In this document: piece after piece, positions 42,076-50,697 of the stretch | How positions within the stretch are numbered: position 1 is the first letter of the stretch | Layout of the letters: every line of letters starts with the position of its first letter | Assembly: GCF_004307455.1 (NCBI RefSeq) | Contig: NZ_SEWX01000004.1 | Location: forward strand, 124,001-188,000 | Direction of reading: 5' to 3' | Source of the DNA: Aquirufa nivalisilvae | Lineage (GTDB): Bacteria > Bacteroidota > Bacteroidia > Cytophagales > Spirosomataceae | DNA: 64,000 bases | The notes under the pieces: generated by a model | What the model was told of the DNA's origin: nothing | What the model saw: only the letters and a program-made list of their open reading frames with translations | Database searches by the model: none | Position numbers and translations under genes: made by a program

Positions 42076-42807
42076 ATGTCAAAATTAGGCAAATATTTAA
42101 TCTTCCTTGGTAAGCTTTTTACAAATCCTGAGAAATTTAGGGTCTATGTATCTTTGGTGATTCAGGAATGTATGGATATTGGGATAAACTCCTTGTTGAT
42201 TGTAACCATTGTGGCTTCCTTTTTAGGGGCAGTTACTTGTGTTCAAACGGCAGCCAATATGGACAATCCTTTTGTTCCGCAGTATATTATCAGTTTGATT
42301 GTTCGCGATTCAACTTTATTGGAATTAGGTCCAACCATCACTTGTGTGGTGTTGAGTGGTAAAGTAGGTTCCAGCATTGCGGGCCAATTAGGCACCATGC
42401 GCATTACCGAGCAAATTGATGCCTTGGAAGTGATGGGAATTAACTCTCAGTCTTATTTGGTATTACCTAAAATATTGGCTTCCGTTATTACATTTCCTAT
42501 GCTAGTTACACTAGCTTGTTTCTTAGGAATTTATGGAGGATATATTGCAGGATGGTTAACAGGGGCCATTTCTCCCCAAGAATACATTCATGGTATTCAG
42601 TTCCAATTCAAAGGGAATTACATGTTTTTTGCTTTGGTGAAATCGGTGGTATTTGCCTTCTTGATTGCTTCTATCGCTTCTTTTCAAGGTTTTTATACCA
42701 AAGGTGGGGCCTATGAAGTAGGAAAAGCCAGTACAGCTGCAGTGACCAACTCTTGTATTGCGGTATTAATTGCTGATTATTTATTGGCCCAATTATTGGT
42801 GGGCTAG
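42076..42807 (+). CDS. MlaE-like ABC transporter permease
   Basis: About 243 residues from the ATG at 42076; an earlier start would run into the divergent SDR gene. Five to six membrane helices. The family is seen in LVIQECMDIGINSLLIVTIVASFLGAVT, LIVRDSTLLELGPTITCVVLSGKVGSSIAGQLGTMRITEQIDALEVMGI and GAYEVGKASTAAVTNSCIAVLIADYLLAQL. MlaE-type permeases work with an ATPase (MlaF) and an MCE protein to move phospholipids between membranes. The expected ATPase is not downstream, because the convergent transglutaminase gene ends on the same four bases (CTAG). Confidence 0.9.
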   Translation: MSKLGKYLIFLGKLFTNPEKFRVYVSLVIQECMDIGINSLLIVTIVASFLGAVTCVQTAANMDNPFVPQYIISLIVRDSTLLELGPTITCVVLSGKVGSSIAGQLGTMRITEQIDALEVMGINSQSYLVLPKILASVITFPMLVTLACFLGIYGGYIAGWLTGAISPQEYIHGIQFQFKGNYMFFALVKSVVFAFLIASIASFQGFYTKGGAYEVGKASTAAVTNSCIAVLIADYLLAQLLVG

Positions 42808-43658
42808 ATTCTTTCTATTTTTACTTCCGTTTCCAAACTAGAAATAGCAATACCTCGGTAAGTGCCATACACTGGTGTGATTTCTTCTGGAAGGCAAGAG
42901 GCTGCCAATGGAATATGATTGCCTGAGACTACTTCATGCTGGGTTGGATCATAACCTCTCCAGCCTCCACCAGGTAAATAGACCTCTACCCAAGCATGCA
43001 AATGGTGGGTTTGATTGGGTACATCCACAGGGGCAACTCCAATGTAATAGCCAGAAACAAAGCGGGTAGCAAGTCCCATAGCTCGACATAATGCTGCGAA
43101 TAAGACAGCGTAATCCCGACAAGAACCTTTTCTGTTTTGTAAAGTTATTTCTGGACTATGCGGTGCACCTTCTTCTCGGATTTCGTAGGCAAAGTTTTGG
43201 AATATAAATTCATTGACCGCCGAAAGAAAGGCGGAAGTATCCCAAAGTACAGCTTTGGCTAATTGCTGGGCGCAAAGGTCAATTTCTGGACTTACAGTAT
43301 CTTGAGCTAGGTATGGACTTAAAGTTCGCTGATAGCTAGGGCTGTAAATTAGGGGCAGTTTTTGACTTTCAAATGGGAAGTAAACAAAGTCAAATGGATT
43401 AAATTCGGTGGTTTCTACTACCGCTTCCATGTATATGCTAAGCTGATCCGTAGGCTGCTTGAAATACAAAATGTTTTGAATGTTTCCTTCGGGGTCCAGG
43501 TTTTTTGAAATTTGAACAGGCAATGGTTGGATATCCAAGTTGAAGGAATTGACTGAAAGCATGGAGCTCTTCCTAGGATGTAAATACAAGACATGCGGAT
43601 CTAGTGTTACGAGTTCACTATATCGATAATTCAAACGGTGTTGAATGTGCGCGATCAT
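42804..43658 (-). CDS. Transglutaminase-like protein of the Anbu cluster
   Basis: 284 residues. An N-terminal beta domain (HIQHRLNYRYSELVTLDPHVLYLHPR) precedes a transglutaminase core with catalytic Cys in RKGSCRDYAVLFAALCRAMG, His in HHLHAWVEVYLPGGGWRGYDPT, and Asp in the same segment. Such genes sit beside the proteasome-like Anbu in many bacteria and may remove or transfer peptide groups. It is four bases into the end of the Anbu gene, in the same direction. No signal peptide, so cytoplasmic. Confidence 0.9.
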   Translation of the reverse strand: MIAHIQHRLNYRYSELVTLDPHVLYLHPRKSSMLSVNSFNLDIQPLPVQISKNLDPEGNIQNILYFKQPTDQLSIYMEAVVETTEFNPFDFVYFPFESQKLPLIYSPSYQRTLSPYLAQDTVSPEIDLCAQQLAKAVLWDTSAFLSAVNEFIFQNFAYEIREEGAPHSPEITLQNRKGSCRDYAVLFAALCRAMGLATRFVSGYYIGVAPVDVPNQTHHLHAWVEVYLPGGGWRGYDPTQHEVVSGNHIPLAASCLPEEITPVYGTYRGIAISSLETEVKIERI

Positions 43659-44389
43659 GCAGGCTTGGGGCTAAGGGAAATGAGGTTTTCCATCCATTTT
43701 TCATCGATTCCTTCCAATGACTTACGCAAGGCTATGTTCCAATCATCCGAAATGTTTTGCATGTCTTCTTTGCTTAATCGGATCTCTTTGGCATGAAAAC
43801 TATTCTTTTCGTATACCACCACATCAATTGGATAATCTACGTCATTGGAGCTTACCTGTGTGGCATCAAAGGAAAGAAAACCCATTTTTAGGGCATCTTT
43901 TAAAGATGTTTCAGCGGTTAAATTGCGGTTAAGCAATGGCTTGCCATAATTGGAATTACCAATGATTTGATATTTCAATCCTTCATTGATTTCTATCCAA
44001 TTACCTTCTGGGAAAATCAAAAAGAGCTTGTGTTCTTTATCTTGGCACATTTGTCCTCCTACTAGGGCATGGAGATTAAAATGGTACCCTTCTTTTTCTA
44101 ATGAATCTCGATCTTCCGATGCTACCTTTTTCAGCATATTACCAAAGGCGGTAGCTGCTTCAAACATAAAGTCATAAGTAGCTTCTTCCTTTTCAATGGC
44201 TTGATTAAAATACGTGACCGCTTTATCCCGAACAGACCGTAAACCCGCCGTCATGATGAATAAGCTGTGATTTTGTATTTCGTGAATAGAAATCTTTTTA
44301 TTCGAGTAAACTTCGTTACCAGCAGTAATGCGAGTATCGGCAATAGCTACTAAACCTTCTTTAACCTTAATTCCTAGGCAAAATGTCAT
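43655..44389 (-). CDS. Anbu, proteasome-like Ntn-hydrolase
   Basis: 244 residues from the ATG at 44389, which places Thr right after Met (MTFCLGIKVKEGLVAIADTRITAG); processing would expose Thr1, the nucleophile of proteasome beta subunits. An upstream TTG gives a non-functional N-terminus. Further signature: YSNKKISIHEIQNHSLFIMTAG, YQIIGNSNYGKPLL and YPIDVVVYEKNSF. Anbu assembles into an open-ring proteasome-like complex with unclear substrates. The surrounding alpha-E and transglutaminase genes are its usual partners. A TATTTTTG element lies 24 bases upstream. Confidence 0.9.
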   Translation of the reverse strand: MTFCLGIKVKEGLVAIADTRITAGNEVYSNKKISIHEIQNHSLFIMTAGLRSVRDKAVTYFNQAIEKEEATYDFMFEAATAFGNMLKKVASEDRDSLEKEGYHFNLHALVGGQMCQDKEHKLFLIFPEGNWIEINEGLKYQIIGNSNYGKPLLNRNLTAETSLKDALKMGFLSFDATQVSSNDVDYPIDVVVYEKNSFHAKEIRLSKEDMQNISDDWNIALRKSLEGIDEKWMENLISLSPKPA

Positions 44390-44412
44390 GTGATGCAAAT
44401 CAAAAATGTGCG

Positions 44413-44420
44413 CAAAAATA
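44413..44420 (-). promoter_or_regulatory. Possible internal promoter before the Anbu gene
   Basis: Minus-strand TATTTTTG in the ~55-base gap between the alpha-E gene and the Anbu start. A TTG lies upstream but with a short spacing of 17 bases. Confidence 0.35.
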
Positions 44421-44443
44421 CAAATTTTAAACTAAGCCAAGGC

Positions 44444-45406
44444 TTAGCTGACCGGTTTAAGGTCAAAATAAGTATTGAATATCGTTTCCCCTACTTCATT
44501 ATTTTTGATTTGAAAATTATCTAGATATTGATGGAGACCTGTATTTAAGATGTCATCAATCTCTGTGAATTCTACTTCAGAAAGGAGTTTGGATAGTTTC
44601 TTCTCTGCTGGATTGGAAAACCCATTGTCGGAAGAGGTACCCGAGATATCATAAAGTGAAGCTTGTGCCTCTTTCAAACAATGTACCACCGAACGAGGGA
44701 AGTTTTTGTCTAATATTAAAAACTCCACAATGTGCGTAGGATTAACCACCTTATACTGCTGACGAAACATGTTGTACGCTGAAACCGACTTTAATACGGC
44801 TGACCAAAGTAGTAGGTCCAAAGGAGAACCAATTTCATTGATGTCTGGTAAAAGCGTAAAGTACTTCACATCTAAAAAACGAGTGGTCTTGTCGGCCCGC
44901 TCCAACAACTTGCCCAATTGTCCAAAATGCCAAGCTTCACCTCGGGTGATGGTAGAATCGACAATGCCGTAAAACAATTGACTACCCGATTTGATTTCTT
45001 CTAAAAAGCCTTGGTAACGAGAAATTTCCCAGTTTTTACTGCCTTCTACCTTGTCTTTTACTTTCCAATAAATTTGATTGACATATTCCCACATCTCTTT
45101 GGAAATACTTTCCCGGATGGTCCGTGCATTTTCACGTGCGCAATAAAGGCATGAAATGATGGAATTAGGATTTTTAATATCAAACGTCATGTAGTGTAAT
45201 ACGTTCTCTCGACTAGCCTCCGAATAATGCTCAAAGAAATTGAAATGGTCGGCAGTGGCCACAATGAGCGGTTCCCATTGTTCGGGAACATTGGGAGGAA
45301 GGTCTAAAGCAAGGTTGAAATTCACCGAGATAAAGCGGGCATAATTATCCGCTCTTTCAATGTATCGATTCATCCAATAAACGGAGTTAGCAACACGACT
45401 TAACAT
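44444..45406 (-). CDS. Alpha-E domain protein (DUF403) of the Anbu cluster
   Basis: 320 residues, almost wholly helical. The start MLSRVANSVYWMNRYIERADNYARF is diagnostic of the alpha-E (DUF403) family. Other blocks are LYCARENARTIRESISKEMWEYVNQ and WHFGQLGKLLERADKTTRFLDVKYF. These proteins occur with a circularly permuted ATP-grasp, transglutaminase and Anbu in a peptide-ligation or tagging-like system. Here no ATP-grasp gene is next to it; pyrD lies upstream in the other direction. Confidence 0.92.
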   Translation of the reverse strand: MLSRVANSVYWMNRYIERADNYARFISVNFNLALDLPPNVPEQWEPLIVATADHFNFFEHYSEASRENVLHYMTFDIKNPNSIISCLYCARENARTIRESISKEMWEYVNQIYWKVKDKVEGSKNWEISRYQGFLEEIKSGSQLFYGIVDSTITRGEAWHFGQLGKLLERADKTTRFLDVKYFTLLPDINEIGSPLDLLLWSAVLKSVSAYNMFRQQYKVVNPTHIVEFLILDKNFPRSVVHCLKEAQASLYDISGTSSDNGFSNPAEKKLSKLLSEVEFTEIDDILNTGLHQYLDNFQIKNNEVGETIFNTYFDLKPVS

Positions 45407-45560
45407 AGGCTTTTATATTTTTTAAATGCTTGATATTACGAATGATATTTAAAATTAGCCTTTTTTTTAAGAGTAGCAATTGAGGTAGGAAGAAAATTGA
45501 ATTTGGAGACAAAATTTGGATTTTATGGAGAAGATTTTCCTCAATCTAGCCCATTTTTTG

Positions 45561-45568
45561 TATTTTTG
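45561..45568 (+). promoter_or_regulatory. Possible pyrD promoter -7 element
   Basis: TATTTTTG, an exact TAnnTTTG match, 20 bases before the pyrD ATG. No clear TTTG at -33. Confidence 0.4.
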
Positions 45569-45588
45569 AGGTACATTAAATTCCTTCT

Positions 45589-46623
45589 ATGATTTATCAA
45601 TCCATCATTAAGCCCCTCTTATTTTTATTGAGTCCCGAAAAAGCTCATTATGTAGTGGCTGATAGTTTACGCTGGATGATGAAGATTCCTGGAGTGAAAT
45701 CCATCTTTCGTTCTTTATTTCAGTTGGAAGATCCTCGATTAACACGTACGGTTTTTGGTATACAATTTCCAAATCCTGTTGGATTGGCAGCAGGATTTGA
45801 TAAAAATGCTGCTTTGGTTGATGAATTTTCCAATTTGGGTTTTGGATTTATCGAAGTGGGAACGGTTACACCTAAAGCTCAGGATGGTAATCCTCAGCCA
45901 CGAATATTCCGTTTACCTGCAGATGGTGCTTTGATCAATCGCATGGGATTTAATAATGAAGGATTGGATGCCATGAAAGCCCGATTGGCGAAACGAACTT
46001 CAAAGGTTATCGTTGGAGGGAATTTGGGAAAAAATAAAGTGACTCCCAATGAATTGGCAGAAGAAGATTATTGCTTAGGATTTGAGGCTTTATTTGATGT
46101 GGTGGATTATTTTGTAGTGAATGTAAGTTCACCCAATACCCCTAATCTACGCGATTTACAAGAAAAAGAACCACTCAAGAAATTATTAAGTCGTTTACAA
46201 GCCTTGAATGCGCTTAAACCTAGTCCCAAACCTATCTTATTGAAAATTGCCCCAGATTTATCTAATGCGCAATTGGATGATGTCTTGGAAATTGTTCAAG
46301 AAACGAATTTGGCAGGAATCATTGCAACCAATACGACGCTTTCCAGAGAAGGATTGCAGTCTGAGTCGAGTTTAACCCAAGAAACGGGAGGTTTGAGTGG
46401 TAAGCCTTTGACCCAACGCTCGACCGAGGTAATTGCCTATTTGCATCAGCATTCCAATGGTAAAATACCCATCATAGGCGTAGGGGGGATACATTCAGCG
46501 GAGGATGCTTTGGATAAGTTAAGGGCAGGAGCGAGCCTAGTTCAAGTCTATACAGGTTTTATCTATGAAGGCCCTAGTTTAGTCAAAAAAATCAATCAAG
46601 GAATCATTCAATCCGGACTATAA
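45589..46623 (+). CDS. pyrD: Dihydroorotate dehydrogenase, quinone type (class 2)
   Basis: 344 residues. It oxidises dihydroorotate to orotate at the membrane, passing electrons to quinone. The N-terminal ~40-residue extension for membrane contact is present ([29 protein letters not shown]). The FMN barrel shows [58 protein letters not shown] with catalytic Ser in the SSPNTP segment, LKIAPDLS and TGGLSGKPL. Standard length. Confidence 0.96.
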   Translation: MIYQSIIKPLLFLLSPEKAHYVVADSLRWMMKIPGVKSIFRSLFQLEDPRLTRTVFGIQFPNPVGLAAGFDKNAALVDEFSNLGFGFIEVGTVTPKAQDGNPQPRIFRLPADGALINRMGFNNEGLDAMKARLAKRTSKVIVGGNLGKNKVTPNELAEEDYCLGFEALFDVVDYFVVNVSSPNTPNLRDLQEKEPLKKLLSRLQALNALKPSPKPILLKIAPDLSNAQLDDVLEIVQETNLAGIIATNTTLSREGLQSESSLTQETGGLSGKPLTQRSTEVIAYLHQHSNGKIPIIGVGGIHSAEDALDKLRAGASLVQVYTGFIYEGPSLVKKINQGIIQSGL

Positions 46624-46686
46624 AAATGATTTTGTAAATCGAATCAAAAAAGCGAAATTTACACAAAGCATTCATCCTACACCTTT

Positions 46687-49161
46687 ATGGCCAAAAAGAT
46701 TACTAGTCCTAGCAATACCCTCCAACTGAATTTTGAGAAGGATAGCAATAAGGAATCTGTAAAGAGGAGTGAATTGTCGGGCCGTATCCGCCTCATTGTC
46801 GCTAGTTTTCTATTCCTAACAAGTATATTATTGGCCGTAGCCTTTGCTTCTAGCTTTTTTATGGGGGTAGCGGATCAAAGTGAAGTGGAGCGGAGCACCT
46901 TGGATGTGATAGAAGGTTCGGACATCCCTGTGAAAAACTTGGCAGGTCTTTTAGGGGCCAAAATTGCACATTTCTTTCTGTTTAGAACCTTTGGTTGGTC
47001 ATCAGTCTTATTGATTCCTTTGTTTTTATTATCAGCCTTAAAAGTAGGTTTTAGAAAAGAGATTTATTCGGTTGATCGCCTATCTTGGCAAGTGCTTTTT
47101 TATGTGATTTGGGGCAGTTTGGTGGCGGGCTTTTTATCCTATCAATTGGATTTACCACATTCATTAGGCGGAGGCGTTGGTTTTTTCTTGAATGAGAAAC
47201 TGCATCAGTTGATTGGTTACATGTCTATTTTTGTGATACTGTTTGCTGGTTTAGTCTTCATGATTTTATTCTACCAATTAAATCCTAAGCCTAAAGCATC
47301 AGCTGTGCCAGATGCACCAAGCGCAGACGAGGCAGCACAAATGCCTTTGGTTCCTAATGAGGAAGATGCACTTTTTGAAGAAGATTTATTTGATGAAGAT
47401 CCAAGCATTCATGTGGATAATGATGATCTGGAGAAATTTAGACCCATCGTTCCTCCATTAAAGGTGAATTCAGATGTAGAAGAATTGGACTTAGATGAGG
47501 AATTAGCTACTCAGGATGTCCCAGAAGTTCCTGTAGAAGAAGATTTAACTTTTACCTACAAAGTGGCTGAAGTTGATCCTAATGCACCTGTGGAAGAGGT
47601 GGAAGAATTGACCACGGAAACCAAAGCGAATGATCTAGTGGCGCAGTTTGGATTATATGATCCTACGGCCGATTTACCTAAGTACCAATACCCAACCTTG
47701 GATTTACTGAAGGAGTATGATGTGAAAAATCAGACAACTCAAGTAACCATGGATGAGCTGAAGGAGAACAAGGAGAAAATCGTGGAGACACTTCAGTATT
47801 ATGGCATTGGAATATCCAAGATTGAGGCGACGATTGGACCAACGGTAACCTTGTATGAGATTGTTCCCAAAGCAGGAGTTCGTGTCAGTAAAATTACTTC
47901 CTTGGAAGATGATTTGTCTCTTTCTTTGGCAGCGATGGGTGTTCGTATTATTGGTCAAATGCCAGGAAAGAATACCATTGGTATTGAAGTAGCGAATAAG
48001 AACCGTGAAATGGTACCTGTACGTGCAGTGATTGGCTCTGAGAAATTCCAAAAGTCGAACTTTGACCTGCCTGTCACCTTAGGTAAAACCATTTCCAATG
48101 AGATTTTTGTGGCTGATTTAGCCAAAATGCCTCACTTATTGATGGCGGGTGCTACTGGACAAGGGAAGTCGGTTGGTTTGAATATGCTATTAACTTCACT
48201 GATCTACAAGAAGCATCCAGCTACTTTGAAGTTTGTGTTGGTAGATCCCAAGAAGGTTGAATTATCTTTATTCAATAAGCTAGAAAGACATTTCTTGGCT
48301 TGCCTTCCTGATTCCGAAGAGGCCATAATTACTGATACCAAAAAGGTGGTTAGTACCTTAAATTCCTTGTGTAAGGAAATGGACTTGCGTTATGATAAAT
48401 TGAAAGATGCGGGCTGTCGGAATATCAAAGAATACAATCAGAAGTTCATCAATCGTCGTTTGAATCCGAATGATCATGACTTCATGCCTTACATCGTGTT
48501 GGTGATTGATGAGTTGGCCGACTTGATGTTGACCGCAGGAAAAGAGGTAGAGCATCCTATTGCACGTTTGGCTCAGTTAGCTCGAGCTATTGGTATACAC
48601 TTGGTCGTGGCTACTCAGCGTCCATCGGTGAACGTCATTACAGGTACTATTAAGGCCAACTTCCCTGCTCGTTTATCCTTTAAGGTGATGTCGAAAATCG
48701 ACTCCAGAACGATTTTGGATGCGGGTGGAGCGGATCAATTGGTCGGTCAAGGAGATATGTTATTATCCATGGGTTCTGAGGTGATACGCTTGCAGTGTGC
48801 TTTTGTAGATACGCCAGAGGTAGAAGAAATTTGTGAGTTCATTGGTAATCAGCAGGGCTATGCTTCGGCGTATTTGTTACCTGAGCCAGATTCGGAGGAA
48901 ACGGGTGGCCAAGAACGTGGCGATATGGATTTGAGTAATCGTGATTCCTTTTTTGATGAAGCTGCTCGATTGGTAGTGATGCATCAGCAAGGGTCAACAT
49001 CTTTGATACAACGTAAATTGAAATTGGGCTATAATCGTGCAGGTAGGTTGATCGATCAGTTAGAAGCTGCCGGTATAGTAGGTTCATTTGGAGGTTCCAA
49101 GGCCCGAGATGTGCTAGTAAAAAGTGAAACAGAATTAGAAGAGATTTTGAGAAATTTATAA
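46687..49161 (+). CDS. ftsK: DNA translocase FtsK/SpoIIIE
   Basis: 824 residues. Four to five membrane helices fill residues ~30-200. An acidic linker (EEDALFEEDLFDEDPSIHVDNDDLEKF) leads to the RecA-like motor with alpha and beta domains: VTMDELKENKEKIVETLQYYGIGI, Walker A AGATGQGKSVGLNMLL, VLVDPKKVELSLFNKLE and Walker B YIVLVIDELADLMLTAG. The C-terminal winged helix gamma domain (SLIQRKLKLGYNRAGRLIDQLEAAGIVG) should read oriented chromosome sequences. It moves DNA at the septum and cooperates with Xer recombinases. The LolA-like gene follows after seven bases. Confidence 0.96.
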   Translation: MAKKITSPSNTLQLNFEKDSNKESVKRSELSGRIRLIVASFLFLTSILLAVAFASSFFMGVADQSEVERSTLDVIEGSDIPVKNLAGLLGAKIAHFFLFRTFGWSSVLLIPLFLLSALKVGFRKEIYSVDRLSWQVLFYVIWGSLVAGFLSYQLDLPHSLGGGVGFFLNEKLHQLIGYMSIFVILFAGLVFMILFYQLNPKPKASAVPDAPSADEAAQMPLVPNEEDALFEEDLFDEDPSIHVDNDDLEKFRPIVPPLKVNSDVEELDLDEELATQDVPEVPVEEDLTFTYKVAEVDPNAPVEEVEELTTETKANDLVAQFGLYDPTADLPKYQYPTLDLLKEYDVKNQTTQVTMDELKENKEKIVETLQYYGIGISKIEATIGPTVTLYEIVPKAGVRVSKITSLEDDLSLSLAAMGVRIIGQMPGKNTIGIEVANKNREMVPVRAVIGSEKFQKSNFDLPVTLGKTISNEIFVADLAKMPHLLMAGATGQGKSVGLNMLLTSLIYKKHPATLKFVLVDPKKVELSLFNKLERHFLACLPDSEEAIITDTKKVVSTLNSLCKEMDLRYDKLKDAGCRNIKEYNQKFINRRLNPNDHDFMPYIVLVIDELADLMLTAGKEVEHPIARLAQLARAIGIHLVVATQRPSVNVITGTIKANFPARLSFKVMSKIDSRTILDAGGADQLVGQGDMLLSMGSEVIRLQCAFVDTPEVEEICEFIGNQQGYASAYLLPEPDSEETGGQERGDMDLSNRDSFFDEAARLVVMHQQGSTSLIQRKLKLGYNRAGRLIDQLEAAGIVGSFGGSKARDVLVKSETELEEILRNL

Positions 49162-49168
49162 CATAACC

Positions 49169-49777
49169 ATGAAGAAAATTATTGCTATTATTGCCGGAGT
49201 ATGTATGAGTACCATCAGTTTTGCGCAAGCCACTAAAGCCATTAGTTACATCGATGGGATGCAAAAAAAGTACAAAGCTATGTCTTCTTTTGCAGCGAGC
49301 TTTTCATATGCTACCGATGGAGGTGCACCCATGAATGGATCCATTTCGGTAAAAGGAACTAAATTTCGTTTAAAGACCGCTGGGCAAGAGATTTTCAACA
49401 ATGGCAAGGAAGTGTCCACTTACATTAAAGAAATCAATGAGGTGAACGTTTCGGCCTTTGATCCAGCAGATAATGATTTGAATCCGGCTAAGATTTATTC
49501 TTTTGATAAAAAAGCCTATAAAATCTCTTTAGCTGGTGAGGCAGGATCTATTGCCACCGTAGAATTGGTGCCTACGTCTAAAAATGCACAAATGCAGAAA
49601 ATCAGCATTAAAATAAACAAAGCAGACAATGCGGTGAAGGAATGGACAATTATCAATAAAGCAGGAAAGAAGCAAAATTTCAAAGTATTGAAAATAGAAT
49701 CTAAATCCTTGGATGATAAGTTTTTTACCTTTGATAAAAAGCAATACCCTGGGGTGGAGGTGAATGATTTGAGGTAA
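49169..49777 (+). CDS. LolA-like outer-membrane lipoprotein carrier
   Basis: 202 residues with a Sec signal peptide (MKKIIAIIAGVCMSTISFA). The LolA-type half-barrel is suggested by ISYIDGMQKKYKAMSSFAASFSYA, GSISVKGTKFRLKTAGQEIFNNGKEVSTYIKEINEV, and LKIESKSLDDKFFTFDKKQYPGVEVNDLR. LolA shuttles lipoproteins across the periplasm; members of this Bacteroidota branch lie downstream of ftsK as here. Its TAA stop is the first unit of a heptamer array, followed by a strong bidirectional terminator. Confidence 0.82.
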   Translation: MKKIIAIIAGVCMSTISFAQATKAISYIDGMQKKYKAMSSFAASFSYATDGGAPMNGSISVKGTKFRLKTAGQEIFNNGKEVSTYIKEINEVNVSAFDPADNDLNPAKIYSFDKKAYKISLAGEAGSIATVELVPTSKNAQMQKISIKINKADNAVKEWTIINKAGKKQNFKVLKIESKSLDDKFFTFDKKQYPGVEVNDLR

Positions 49778-49802
49778 GTTGTAAATTATAGATTATAAAT
49801 GA
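49775..49802. repeat. Heptamer array at LolA-like stop
   Basis: TAAGTTG, TAAATTA, TAGATTA, TAAATGA: four 7-base units, the first carrying the stop of the LolA-like gene. Confidence 0.65.
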
Positions 49803-49890
49803 CAAGGGTTTAATTAGTGATTAGATATAGATGATGGAAAATCGTTTCACCTGAACCAATAAGCCCCAATAGAATAATAATATACCCAAT

Positions 49891-49939
49891 ATTGAATAGT
49901 AAAAAAGCCCCGAATTTCGGGGCTTTTTTACTATTCAAT
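49891..49939. terminator. Bidirectional terminator between LolA-like gene and purQ
   Basis: A perfect palindrome with 24-base arms around one T (49915). The GC core GCCCCGAA/TTCGGGGC is flanked by A6 on one side and T6 on the other, so it can stop transcription from both the LolA-like gene (plus) and purQ (minus). Confidence 0.93.
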
Positions 49940-49972
49940 AATTTATAATTTATAATTCATAATTTACAAAAC
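49938..49972. repeat. Heptamer array at purQ stop
   Basis: ATAATTT, ATAATTT, ATAATTC, ATAATTT, ACAAAAC. The minus-strand TAA of purQ is formed in the fourth to fifth unit. Confidence 0.7.
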
Positions 49973-50641
49973 CAGCTGCTTCAAAATCTCTAAGCCATCG
50001 ATATTAGCTAAATCTGGATCAGCTGCGCGCTCAGGGTGAGGCATCATACCGATCACATTACGACCCTCATTGCAAATACCTGCGATGTTAAATAAACTGC
50101 CGTTAGGATTTGCAGTGTCATTTACTTGGCCATTTTCATCACAATAGTAGAATAAGATTTGATCATGGGCTTTTAAATCTTCCAATGTCTTTTCATCCGC
50201 GAAATAACGTCCTTCCGCATGGGCGATAGGCACTTTATATGCTTTGTTAAGATCTAATGACTGTGTAATCAAGGATTGATTTGTGGCTGCCTTTAGATAT
50301 ATGTTCTTTGAGATGAATTTTTGAGAATTGTTTCTCAATAAAACTCCTGGCAACAAGTGTGCCTCTACTAATACTTGGAACCCGTTGCAAATACCCATCA
50401 AATATCCACCATCATTGGCATGCTTGATGACATTATCCATGATCGGCGAAAAGCGGGCAATGGCACCTGAACGTAAGTAGTCGCCATACGAGAATCCACC
50501 CGGTAAAATGATGAAATCACAGTTTTGAAGACTGGTTTCTTTATGCCAAAGCTTCACAGCTTGATGACCTAAACTTTCAATGACCCCAACGGTATCATCA
50601 TCGCAATTGGAACCAGGAAATACTACTACGCCAAATTTCAT
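49964..50641 (-). CDS. purQ: Phosphoribosylformylglycinamidine synthase subunit I
   Basis: 225 residues, the glutaminase subunit that hands ammonia to PurL in purine synthesis. Visible: FPGSNCDDDT, GFSYGDYLRSGAIARFSP, the nucleophile Cys in GICNGFQVLVEAHLLPG, and the catalytic MMPHPERA (His, Glu). It is the separate, non-fused form, so a small PurL (and PurS) should exist elsewhere. Its stop lies in a heptamer array beside a strong terminator; it is probably monocistronic. Confidence 0.95.
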   Translation of the reverse strand: MKFGVVVFPGSNCDDDTVGVIESLGHQAVKLWHKETSLQNCDFIILPGGFSYGDYLRSGAIARFSPIMDNVIKHANDGGYLMGICNGFQVLVEAHLLPGVLLRNNSQKFISKNIYLKAATNQSLITQSLDLNKAYKVPIAHAEGRYFADEKTLEDLKAHDQILFYYCDENGQVNDTANPNGSLFNIAGICNEGRNVIGMMPHPERAADPDLANIDGLEILKQLVL

Positions 50642-50697
50642 AAGATGCTATTAAATATTGACCGCAAAAATAGCGGTTTTTGTTCAGAATTCCCCGA

